Shown: one piece after another, positions 21,313 to 31,357 of the stretch
Layout: every line of letters begins with the position of its first letter
Position numbering within the stretch: the first letter of the stretch is position 1
From: Sarcocystis neurona
Taxonomy: Eukaryota > Apicomplexa > Conoidasida > Eucoccidiorida > Sarcocystidae
DNA: 64,000 bases
NCBI GenBank assembly: GCA_000727475.1
Contig: KL647309.1
Location: 1,371,820 to 1,435,819, forward strand
Direction of reading: 5' to 3'
The notes under the pieces: model-generated
Seen by the model: the letters and a program-made list of their open reading frames with translations, nothing else
Told to the model about the DNA's origin: nothing
The model's database searches: none
Translations under genes and position numbers: made by a program

Positions 21313-24300
21313 CTAGTCCTGCTGGTGCTGCACGTGACAGTTTTGCAGGGCCTCGGCGAGGAGTGGATCGAAGACATGCAGCTGCTGCTCCGTTAACACA
21401 CAGTCTAAACGCTGGTCATACTTGTCCACTGGCAATATCAGTGGCGGCAGCACTTGCTGACAAGCGAAACCCACCCCACACACCAGTAGTTGCCGTCTTC
21501 GCTGCTGGTGCGCTGCGGCTGCTGCTGTCGCTCGTTGCGGCTCCTGCAACCGACGTGCCATCAAGCTGCTGCCCTCCGGTGTCTGTGCACTCCACATACA
21601 GCACCGGCGCACTCGGTGCAGCACATGCAGTCGCCGGAGCAACACACCCAAAGACGTACCACAAGCAGCAGCAGCGCCAGCCAGCCGCACGAACAGCAGC
21701 AGCACGGGAAAAGACGAACAGTAGCAGCGAAGCAGAAAGCTGCGGCACGCGTGGAGGAAAAGCAGCACCAGAACGTGGAAGGATAGTAACAGCAGAGCAG
21801 CAGCAGCACCAGCACGACCGCACACAGAGTACGAGCAGCGGCAGCACGTAGCAGTCGCTTCTTCACCGCCCCTGTCTCTCAGTCTGTCGGTGGTCCAAAT
21901 GATATCACTCGGCAACAGAAGCAGCAGAGTCGATTTAGACGCATTTACACGAGGGTTCATATATATACATATATGTATGTACACATCTATTATATACTTC
22001 TATATTTCTCTCTCTCTCTCCGTATGTGTGTGTATGTATACCTGTATATAAGCACCTCTTCCACTACAATATCCATCACACAAGCGCATTTACATACACA
22101 CATACATATACATATATATAGAGATAGAGTGAGGTATGCGTATAGCAAGTATTTATGTAGACACCTGTGTATACAGCTTGACGTCTGCAAAGACGTACAC
22201 AAATACACACATATGTGTTTACCTATCCAACTCGATATACATAGAAAGAGATAGATACGTGTAGACATATGTGTCCTCACTTGTAGATATCGGCACGTCG
22301 ACTACACGGGAAGCACACAAGGCTGTGTGTGTCTCACCAGCGTTGTGTCTGCATGCCGAAAGAAGTGCATGCAGAGAGACACGTCCGATAAACAAGTACA
22401 CTTGTCTACGTGCAGCGACTTTTCTGACCAGCGACATCCCCGCTTTTCCCTTCTTTTTCTCCGCAGCCTCCGTGGCACGGATGTGCGTATCTGCAGCGAC
22501 CGAGACACAAAGCGCGGGGCACCGAGAGATGGGGGGACACGAAGAGGGAGACTGCGAGACAGCCACAGAGAAACTTACAGTTAGCCGTACCCTGGAAAGC
22601 GAGGGAGTGCATGCGCTGCGGAGGGAAGAAATAGCCGCGTCGTAGTACCCGCTGCCGTAGCCAATTCTGTTGCCGTTTTTATCGAACCCGAGAAGCGGCA
22701 CTAGCAGCACCTGCACAGGAACCGGTGCTGCGTCCCGTTCAGCTGCTGCCGCCGGCACTGGGATGCCGAACTGCGCGGCAAAACCGGCGGCAGCAGATCA
22801 AAAGAGGCAAAGCAGCAAACGTAAGGGCAAAAATACGAGCAGGTGAACCGCAGTGAACCAAGCAGCGGCAGCAACAGAAGAAACAGCCGCAGCAGCAGCA
22901 GCAGGAGCGCAGCAGCAGCAAGAGCAGCACAAAAGCAGCAGCAGCGGCAGCACGACCGATCAGGAGCAGGAGCGGAGCAGCGCGTCCCGGTACCACCAGG
23001 AGCAGCACGAGAGAAGGAACAGGCACGCCACCGGTTGCTACAGCAGCAGCAGGAGAGGCGCAGCGCGGCAGCAAGACTCCCGCCGCAGCAGCCCTGCAGC
23101 AGCAGATGTGCTGCAGAGGAATACGCAGCAGCACGACAGCAGCAACGGCAGCTGTGGAAGAGGCAAAAACGACGGAGTCACCCGAAGAACAGAAATAGGA
23201 AGTGGCAGCAGAAACAGTCCGTGAAGAGGGTGAGAAGTGACAACAGCAGCAGGGAAGAGAACGGAGAAACTCAAAAAAGAGGTGTTGCTTCGGCATTTCT
23301 TTGAACCGCATCAAAGAAAGAAACATAAGGAGAAGGGAAAACGACGCCGCCTTGTTTATTCAACCGAAGAAGCACTTTCCCCGTACTACCTATGCATATA
23401 CATATATGTGCATGTACATATATGCGTGTGTGCATACACGTATTTGTTTTATTCCCCATAGAACTGCCTACCGCTCATCTATGAAGAAGTGTGACGCAGG
23501 ACACACTACAGCAGAGATGACGCAGAGACTGCGGGCTTTCGGCAAATACTTCTCCCACCCCTCTGAACTCTGCTGAACCGTCTACATGCCTATACAAACA
23601 TATGCATATATACGCACAAATATATGGACACGTGTGGGCATCTACATATATGCATCAATATATAAGTATACATACATGCATACACACATAAAGATATATA
23701 TATGTGTAGGTTCGTAGTATTCTCGTGTCAGGAGGATGAAGGACGGCAACATTTACGTGTGGGTGAGGCTGGAGCAGACATTTCGTTCTCGCTCGTATTT
23801 CTGGCAAAACGCAATTTCGATGAGATGGGCCAACGCATGCATTGATACGAAGTGCTGCAGAAACGGTCATCTGCCGCAGCAGGAGAGGCCGTGCCAGCCG
23901 CGCGGCAAACGCAGAACTCCGCGGAAGAGAAAAACGAGACGAGCAACACGGAGACATATACAACTCACGTAATGACTTCCACCCATTATCGCAACATACG
24001 AGAAGGTTTCTTCTCTATACCTCCATGTACAGATATATGTACATATATATATATATATATGACCACTCTTCGACGCTCTTCCTCTGTGTATAGAAATATG
24101 TATATATACATATGCATATATATACACTCCTTGACGGTCTTCCTCCACGTACAGAAATACCTATATATAAACCTATACATATATATATACTCTTGGACGC
24201 TCTTCCTCTGTGTGAAGAAATATGTATATACATACACATACATAGATGTCCACTCCAGGAGCCCGCGCATGCTGCTTGCAAACGTGGGCGCTTGCTACGT

Positions 24301-25558
24301 GCATATATATCGTCCCTTCGAAGCGCTTCGCTCTCCTTATCTGCTTCAAGAACCACGCAAAGAAATCGTTCACATACGTATGTATATATAGAGGCATGGA
24401 AGCATATGTACACACATTCATATATATAAATTCGACGATACATATGAATAGACATGCACGCTGTTTGATGGTATACAAGCTGTATCTCGCAAAGCCTCTA
24501 TGAAACTCTGCTCATTATCCCTTTCTTTATATACGTAACATACACATGCATATCTATATATATATATATGTACAAGACGCAATATATATATGTATATATA
24601 TATACGTATGTCTACAGTATGCGTTATATGCATACGCATATATATATATATATACCTGTGCATAGATATCTTTACACCGCATGCATATAACAGATACGTA
24701 TATATATATATATATATCTATAGGACGCGTTGGAGACCACCGATCTCCTTCCATATTATGAGTACTGTTCCGCATGCAGATACATAGAAAGATATAGAGA
24801 GCAGAAAAACAATAAAGCAAGAAAAAAGACCCAGACGCATATGTATATATATGTGTGGGAAGAGCTGAGAGGAGGCGAGCAGCAGCGGTAGGTCGGAGGA
24901 GCGTGTGATACCTTTCCAGGGAGGAGAGGGTCGCCTACACGCCAGCGATAAAATCGCAGATTCTTCCCGTCGCTGCGATGGCTGCTGCTCCGCCAGCACC
25001 AGTCTCCTCTGCTGCTGCTGCTGTTGCTGCTGCTGTTGGTGCATGCAGGCAGGGCGCAGCAGTGCCGGAGCGCTTCGGCATGTTGCAGCAGGAAGCGGCA
25101 GTCAAATTCGCTGCCCACGGGGAAGTAGCCGCCGATGGTCAAGTTCCCACCTACGAAACATACGCACACATATTTATATGCATGCCCATACATATAAACA
25201 TATACATACGTACATACGTACAGAAGTATACATGCACGTACTCACATACAAATATATATATATATATATATATACATGCAAGCATATACATACATACGTA
25301 CATACACACACGCACACACACACACACACAATGTACGTACACGTATACATGCAGACGCATGCATAAGTAAATACGTACATATACATACATACGTACATAT
25401 ATTTACATATACACATATGCATACCCACATACATACGTATACAAAACATACATATGCATACATATACACACTTGCATACAAACACTAACACACATATAGA
25501 TATACGTATACACGCACACACATACATATACATACACATACATGCATACATACGTACA

Positions 25559-25594
<36 letters not shown>

Positions 25595-26784
25595 TACGCT
25601 CATACATACATATACACATATACATATATATATATGTACATGCACCTGTATACATCAACAGAGTTCCGGGTCCCTCAGCAGAGAGAATCGCTTGAAAGGA
25701 AAGTCGGGAAGGACTTTTCATGGAAGTGGAGTAGGCGGCGCATGCAGACGTGTCCCCGTGCTGCTCGAAAAATATATTTGCCAGAGCATGACAGAGAGAA
25801 CAGCACGCCGCAGAGGGGGACGGACGCGAACACGCGGAGCAACAGAGCAGCAGACACCAAGAAGGCAGAAAGAGAAACGACGGGATACAGACGCATGCAT
25901 TCCTCTATTTGCACCATCCATACACTAGTCCGTACACAAAGATATGCATATATATATACATACATATATATATACATACATATATATATATATGTATATC
26001 CAGAGAGAAGAAGAGAGAGGAAGAGAGTGACAGAGATAGAGAGGAAGAGAGAAAGAAGCGTACTTGCTGTGGCGCATCCATTGGCAGAAACGAGCGGCTT
26101 GAACGCTGCTGCGAGCAGCTGTTCAAATTTGCTTCTCATATGCTGCTGCTGCTGTTGTTCGAAGCAGGGGTAGTCCATTTCCACGTGCTGCAGCGCCTGC
26201 TGCTCTTCTTTTTCTTCTTCTACCCCATTCTTCAGGCACTGCTGCTGCTGCTGCCTCTGCTCTGCGTGTGCTGCTGCCGCTGCTGTTACTGGGGAAGGAG
26301 GACGCGTCTCCGGCGGACCCGCGTGGCCCTTCCCTACATTGCTGCTGCTTCTTCTTCTCTCGAAGCCTTCTTCTCTACGATCTGCGCTTGCACACCTGCC
26401 ACTGCTGCTGCTGTGGGCGTCGCTGCTGCTGTTGCACGAGGTGCTGGGAGACGTGACGCTGCTGCTGTTGCTGCTGCTTGTCCACAGACTGCTGCAGCTG
26501 CCGGGATACCTGTTCGCATTGCTGCTGCAGTCCCGGGTGTCTTCCCACCACCTGCTGCAGCTGCTGGCGTCGCTCCTGCTGCTGCCGCCTCCCGCCGCTG
26601 TGGCTGCTCGTTGCTGCATGCCGCGGCAGCGTCGCTGCCACTCGTTTCGTCTTTGCAGCAGCAGCTGCCGCAGCTGACGCTTCGCATCTGTGGCGCTTCC
26701 TCCGAGTCCCTCCGCTGCCCCTCCTCTTCCAGCTGCTGCTGCTGTTGCTGCAGCAGCACGAGAGAGCGGAGAGCAGCGGACCAT
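21313..26784 (-). CDS. MTHFS: 5-formyltetrahydrofolate cyclo-ligase (MTHFS), four exons
   Basis: Converts 5-formyl-THF with ATP to 5,10-methenyl-THF (EC 6.3.3.2), in cytosol or mitochondrion. Minus-strand exons in order: 26784-26064, 25150-24912, 22770-22579 and 21501-21313; intron phases 1, 0, 0; about 446 residues. Family signatures fall in the right order: AKRQLRQLLLQRR near residue 35; SKFEQLLAAAFKPL; GYFPVGSEFD near 249-257; LRFYRWRVGDPLLPGK joined across a splice to FGIPVP (family GKFGIPEP); the nucleotide/substrate loop VPLLGFDKNGNRIGYG then SGYYD near 344-364; and LPVDKYDQRLDCVLTE near the end. Typical family members are about 200 residues. The excess is a Ser/Gln-rich insert of about 160 residues after the first helix and a Ser-rich insert before LRFYRW. 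The first insert could contain an unrecognised intron. Donors include GTAAGT (exon 3) and GTACGC (exon 1). Confidence 0.85.
21502..22578 (-). other. Intron 3 of MTHFS
   Basis: Minus-strand donor ACT|GTAAGT at 22578-22577; acceptor in a CAG run just before 21501. The exact AG is uncertain by one or two CAG units, but all keep the same phase. It contains CAG/CTG tracts (21480-21850) and TATA/GTAT microsatellite (21950-22260). Confidence 0.6.
22771..24911 (-). other. Intron 2 of MTHFS
   Basis: Minus-strand donor GGAAAG|GTATCA at 24911 and acceptor TTGCCGCGCAG|TTCGGC at 22771. Inside are CAG tracts (22860-23110) and TATA/TATG arrays (23590-23720, 24020-24720), including a three-copy repeat near 24060-24240. 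A unique-looking segment at 23730-23970 has no supporting domain. Confidence 0.65.
24060..24240. repeat. Three imperfect copies of an approximately 64-bp TATA-linked unit
   Basis: Each copy has a GACG(C/G)TCTTCCTC core followed by an AGAAATA-TATATA tail; cores begin near 24069, 24133 and 24196. The array lies wholly within an MTHFS intron. Confidence 0.6.
25151..26063 (-). other. Intron 1 of MTHFS
   Basis: Minus-strand donor GCA|GTACGC at 26063 and acceptor TTTCGTAG|GTGGG at 25151, phase 1. Most of 25150-25650 is (TACA)n/(CATA)n microsatellite. 25660-25920 is unique sequence with no clear coding meaning. Confidence 0.65.
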
Positions 26785-28675
26785 ATCTACTCGACTCCCA
26801 CGACAGCTGCTGTTCCTCTTCCTGCGCTCCTGCTGCTGCAGTGCTTCTGCGACGGGTTCTTCTGCTCTGTGTGTGCCTGCTGATGCTCCTCCTGTCGTCT
26901 GCCCTGGGCCATTGCTATTGATGCCTCTTTGCTGCTCTCCTTCTGTCGCGCCTGTTGCTCTGCTTATGGAGTGGCTGCTCCCGCTGGTGCTACAGATGCT
27001 GCGTTTTTCGTGCTGCCGTCGCTGCTCCTGCTGCTGTCGCTGCTGCTGACGGGGTGCCTGCTGTTGGCGCGCCGCAGGAGTGTTCTGCTTCGAATTTTCC
27101 TTTGTGCTGCTGCTGCTATCGCTGCTGCTGCTGCCATCCCTGCTGCTGCTGCTCCTGCTAGCGCTCCTGCTGCTGCTATGGCCGAGCCCTCACTGCATTA
27201 TTAGGGGAGAAGAAAAGCAGCAACAGCAGCTGCAGCGACAGCAGAAAGACACTACACGGCGCGTGTTGCTGCTGCCGTTGCTGCGTCGTCGCGGCAGTTC
27301 CTACAGCACTCCCCGGTGCCACGCGTTCCAGCAGCTACAGGGAAGAAGCCGTTTGCAGGAGAGGTGACGAGCGGGCCGCAGCAGCAATGAGGAAGCGCAG
27401 CCGCAGCAGCCGCGGAGCAGCAAACGGAGAACAAGGAGGCGCAGCGCAGCAGAGGAAAAGGGAGAAGAATCGAGATGCAGTCGCACTACGAAGGCGACTC
27501 CGGCAGCAGCAGCGGCAAAACAGCCGCAGACGAAAGAAGCAGCAGCAGCACCGGCAGTAGAGAAGAAGCAAAAAGTACCCGCAGAAAACAAAAAACGCTG
27601 CAGCAGTGGCAAAGAGGAAGGAGCGGAAGAGACGGAAGAGGGAAAGAAGGAGCAGGCAGAGCAGCAGCAGCAGCAGGAAGATGCAGCAACAGCAGCTGAA
27701 AGTTGCAGCAGCAGCAGCAGCAGAAGACGAGGAGAAGCAGCAGCAGAGAAGGAGGAGAAGGAACAGGAGGAAAGAGAGGCGCGGAGAGAAGTGGCCCGGC
27801 AGCTGGAACAGGAGCAGCAGCAGTAGCCGTCCTGCAGCTTGCCTGTGTGGCTTTCGAACACAGCAAGTATCTTCACATCTGACTTGGGCAGGTGTTGCTT
27901 ATGAATACGCTACAGCAGAGGCCGTCGCGCCTCGAGCAGCAGCCTCAGCAACAAAGCAGCAGCAGTAACAGCAGTTTAGGTGTAGACACTGCAAACCACT
28001 TCGCATAGCACCAGCAGCAAGCGAGGCAGCCGTGGCACAGCAACCTCGCCTACAGCACCTCTGCTACGCCGCGCAGGCCCCCGCTCTAGCAGCAGAGACA
28101 GATGTAATCCTTCCAGGAGCAGCGCCAAGAGAGTCGTAGCAGCCATGCCCACAGCGGCAGTTCTGCCGGGCAGCGATATGTGTGTGTGTGTGCGCGCTAT
28201 TTATTTATCGCCTCGGGACTTTCTTCGTCGTGTGTGGCTTGCAAGGTGGTCGACAGGTTCTCTTCTTTATTAGAAAATGATTCAAGGTGGGTAGCTGGCC
28301 TCTCTCTCCTTTCCTCTGGGACGGCAGCAGCAGCAGTGGCCGCAGAGAAGGACGTGACCGTCTCCTGCGTATGTGGTCCTTCTGCTGCGCTTGCTCGTGC
28401 GTTTGCTGCCGGTTTTGCTGCTGCGTTGCTGCTGCATTTGCCGTGCTGTCGTAGCTCCTCCCGTGTCGACATCTGCCCTGCTGCATCTGCTGTGCTGTGC
28501 GGCAGCTGCCGCTCCTGCTGTGCTGCTGCTGCTGACGGCGGCGACGGCAGCTGTGGCAGCCGCATGCACAAAACAGGATCATCCCGCGCGGTGTGTCCAG
28601 GTTCTCTCCCTCTGTGAGTTTTTGTTTCCTTCGTTTTCTTGTGTTTCTCTCTCGTTTGTTTTCTGTTCTTCTCCT

Positions 28676-29158
28676 CTAGCCGCGTCTCTCTCTTCGGCCC
28701 CTTCTTGCGGTCGCCTCTTCTGCCTCGTGTGTCTGCATCCCGCCGCGGTTTTGTCCCCTCTGCGGTCGCGTTTGTGGCCACACCGTCGCTTCTTCTTTCC
28801 AGGCCCCTCTCCTGTCTTTCTCTTCCCCTCTGTGCGTTGACTTTTCTTCGGTCTCGCCTTCTTTCGTATATCCTTTGCGTTCACCCCGTCTGAGGTGCTT
28901 TCCATCGGGCGTTTCTTCCCCCGCGGCGGCCGCACCGCACCGCGCAGACCACACACGCGCTCGCCGCTCGGCGGCCGCAACCGGCCCCAGCCGTCCAGGA
29001 AAATTCCCGTTCGTCCTATTTATTTCCTCCACCGTTTGTTTTTCCCTGATCTTCGCTGGAAACTCTCGCGCGTGGCCTTTCGACGCTACTGACGGGCCCA
29101 CGTTCCTCCGTTGGCGCGGGCCGAAGAGAGGCGGACGCGCCGCTGGAGGGTGGTGCAT
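28676..29158 (-). CDS. Hypothetical charged frame, 160 residues
   Basis: A minus-strand frame starting MHHPPAARPPLFGPRQRR and becoming Glu/Lys/Arg-rich (KEGETEEKSTHRGEEKD). The charge bias follows from the pyrimidine-rich plus strand, so it may not be coding. It lies upstream of MTHFS on the same strand and could also be 5' UTR or a separate exon. No domain recognised. Confidence 0.2.
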   Translation of the reverse strand: MHHPPAARPPLFGPRQRRNVGPSVASKGHAREFPAKIREKQTVEEINRTNGNFPGRLGPVAAAERRARVWSARCGAAAAGEETPDGKHLRRGERKGYTKEGETEEKSTHRGEEKDRRGAWKEEATVWPQTRPQRGQNRGGMQTHEAEEATARRGRRERRG

Positions 29159-29268
29159 GCCACTATACTGGCACCACGGAGGAGGCGTCTTGTTGAAAAC
29201 TTCTTTTACCTGTCAGCTGGGAAAAATGTGAACACATTTGCTTTTTTTGTTTGAGGGGAGCGTTCAAA

Positions 29269-29547
29269 TCAAGTATATGTGTGTGTTGGTGGCAGTGACG
29301 CAAAAAACGGCCGCATTTTCTCCACCACATCCCCCCCTGCGGGTAGACGTTGGCTTTGGCCCGCGAGAACCCGTCCATACCGTAATTTTCCGCTCACTTC
29401 CACGGACGAAGAGTCTTCAAGAGAAACTTCCATGTGTTGTGGACGAGGGAAATGTTTCTTCACTTCCTGGGAGACCCCACCCACACAGAGAGAGGGGAGC
29501 GTGAGAACTTCGTCGAAAGAGACATACATTTCCCGTTGTCGTTTCAT
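29269..29547 (-). CDS. Hypothetical frame, 92 residues, normal composition
   Basis: An ATG-initiated minus-strand frame in a non-repetitive block. It starts MKRQREMYVSFDEVLTLP and includes GGDVVEKMRPFFASL. Composition is mixed and protein-like, unlike the surrounding repeats. It could be a first exon of an unrecognised minus-strand gene or a distant 5' exon of MTHFS. The plus strand also carries an open frame here (29434-29808), which lowers confidence. Confidence 0.25.
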   Translation of the reverse strand: MKRQREMYVSFDEVLTLPSLCVGGVSQEVKKHFPRPQHMEVSLEDSSSVEVSGKLRYGRVLAGQSQRLPAGGDVVEKMRPFFASLPPTHTYT

Positions 29548-30044
29548 GCCGCCTCTTCAACTTGTCGTCAAGAGACACCGTTCGTCTCACATTTCTTGCA
29601 TGCCCTCCCCAAGACTCCGTACGGCTGGCCGTCTCTCTATATTACACGGCTACTGAGGGACCGCATGCGTCTGCTTCCATACATACACGGGAAGCCGGGT
29701 GCTTGGCGGCATACAACCACGAGTTTTCCCGAACTCCCCGCGCGACGCATCTTTTTCTATAAATGCTGCGTGGACTTCCACATGTATGGCACGGCGCGGG
29801 CACACTAAATTGCTTCCCTTTCGCAACATGGGGAAACACGCATGACTTGCAGATACATAAAAAGAGTGTACATACACATGTATATATGTGTATGGATATA
29901 CGTTTTCGGACAGAGAGATATCGATATGGGTGTCATAGTATATATGAGCATATTGGGAGAGGGAAGAGCACTTGTTTTTGACGAAAGGTTAAAGACGTCC
30001 GAGGTGGTTTTCTCTTCTCCGCCGACTGGACAGAGGTGACCTGC

Positions 30045-30058
30045 GGTGTACGTACACC
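30045..30058. promoter_or_regulatory. 14-bp perfect palindrome GGTGTACGTACACC
   Basis: Identical to the site at 1813-1826, including the preceding GC. It lies 1.3 kb upstream of the IP6K start codon in the divergent spacer. Together with the sites at 1813 and 2243, it places the element upstream of two of the four recognised genes. Confidence 0.4.
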
Positions 30059-31357
30059 ACGTTTTTTTCGTTGCGCTGGCTGAACGAGAGCAGACAGAGA
30101 AGCACGTCTCTCGATTCTGCAGGCCCCCGCATCTGCTGCCGTCCTCCTTTTCCCCGTCCTCTCCTCTCTCGCCCTCCCCGTCCACATCAGCCAGCTGCGG
30201 CTGTCGACAGCTCCTGCAGATGTAACACGACCCCACACATACATACAGAGAAGCGAAGCACCTGCAGGTGGAGGGCATATCTGCAGTGGACACAGGGAGA
30301 CGAACGCATGCATAGATGTACGTACGTAGAGAGGGACGCATGGGGAAGAAGTAGAGGACATCGACACGACCACATGCAGCACGATAGAGACACACATACA
30401 GAAAGGAAGGGAGAAATTTATATGGGTGTATATATGTGTGTATATATGTATAGACAGAGGCAGGGGAAAAGATAGAGGAAATGTCGCCAAGCATCTGCGG
30501 CCGTCCGAGTATGTAAGGGAGGGTCGACTTTGTGTCTTTGGTTTGTCTGCAGCGTGGCGTACGTAGGCGTAGAAATTCAGAGAGGCCTCTGCAGTAGAAG
30601 GCGACTGGAAGGGACGCACGAGGAAGCGCGAGAGTTGAAAAAGGAGGCGGCTTGCCAACATGCCGCAGTAGAGAAATTCTTCGGAAAATGGCGTGGTTGG
30701 CGGATGACGGACTTCTTCTTTGCATGCGTGGTGCTGCTACTTCGTCGCACTCTCAGTTCCCCACACTTTCAACACCAGCAGTGCAGTTGACTTTTTGTCT
30801 CTTTTCGTCTTCCTCTTCGTCGTCTCGCGCGGCTGGTGCTGCTCGCTGTTGTGCCCCTCAGCAGTCTCCTACCTCGCGTGCCTCCTTTTCTGCTGCTGCT
30901 GCGGCTGTGGCCGCTGAAGAAGCAGCTACGTTTCGTTCGGACTCCTTTTTGACAGCAGCTGCTGCTGTGGCTCTCGTTTTTGCTGCTGCTGTCGTTCGCC
31001 GCACTGCTGCTGTCGCTGCAGGTGCTGCTCGTGGCGCCGCTTCATCCTCCGCAGCACGTAAAAACCAGCAGTCGGCTGCTGCAGGCGCTGCAGGTTTCCC
31101 CGCACGTCCTCTCTTCTGCTGTTTACCGGCTGCTGTCGACTTCTTTTCTGCTGCTGCTGCTCCTGCTGCTGCCGGAGTGGCCTCTCTATCTCCTGGTTGC
31201 GTCTCTGCTGCTGCTTTTGCTCCTCCCGCCTACCACTTTGCTGCTGCTGCTGCAAGTGCTGCTGCTGTTTTGGTCGCCTTTCGTGCGTCTTCTGCGCTGC
31301 GCAACACAGGAGCTGCTGCTGCCGTCGGGCCTGGGTGTGTGGGGTGGGGGGTTCGAG

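Larger units (their letters stand above)
26785..31357. other. Divergent spacer between MTHFS and IP6K
   Basis: MTHFS reads left and IP6K reads right, so both promoters should lie here. 26785-28140 is CTG then CAG repeat. 28180-29200 is pyrimidine-rich on the plus strand. 29200-29830 is unique sequence. 29830-30480 mixes TATG microsatellite with unique blocks and holds one palindrome. 30780-31340 is CTG-rich. Several minus-strand frames of mixed composition occur at 28200-29550 (listed separately). Confidence 0.55.

Noticed and set aside
23728..23972. Non-repetitive frames in MTHFS intron 2
   Set aside because: Exons 2 and 3 join directly as GK|FGIPVP, as in the family, so nothing is missing between them, and the frames on either strand carry no domain.
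25200..25640. Regular TACA/CATA blocks as a CRISPR-like array
   Set aside because: The blocks are simple tetranucleotide microsatellite without unique spacers, and the genome is eukaryotic.
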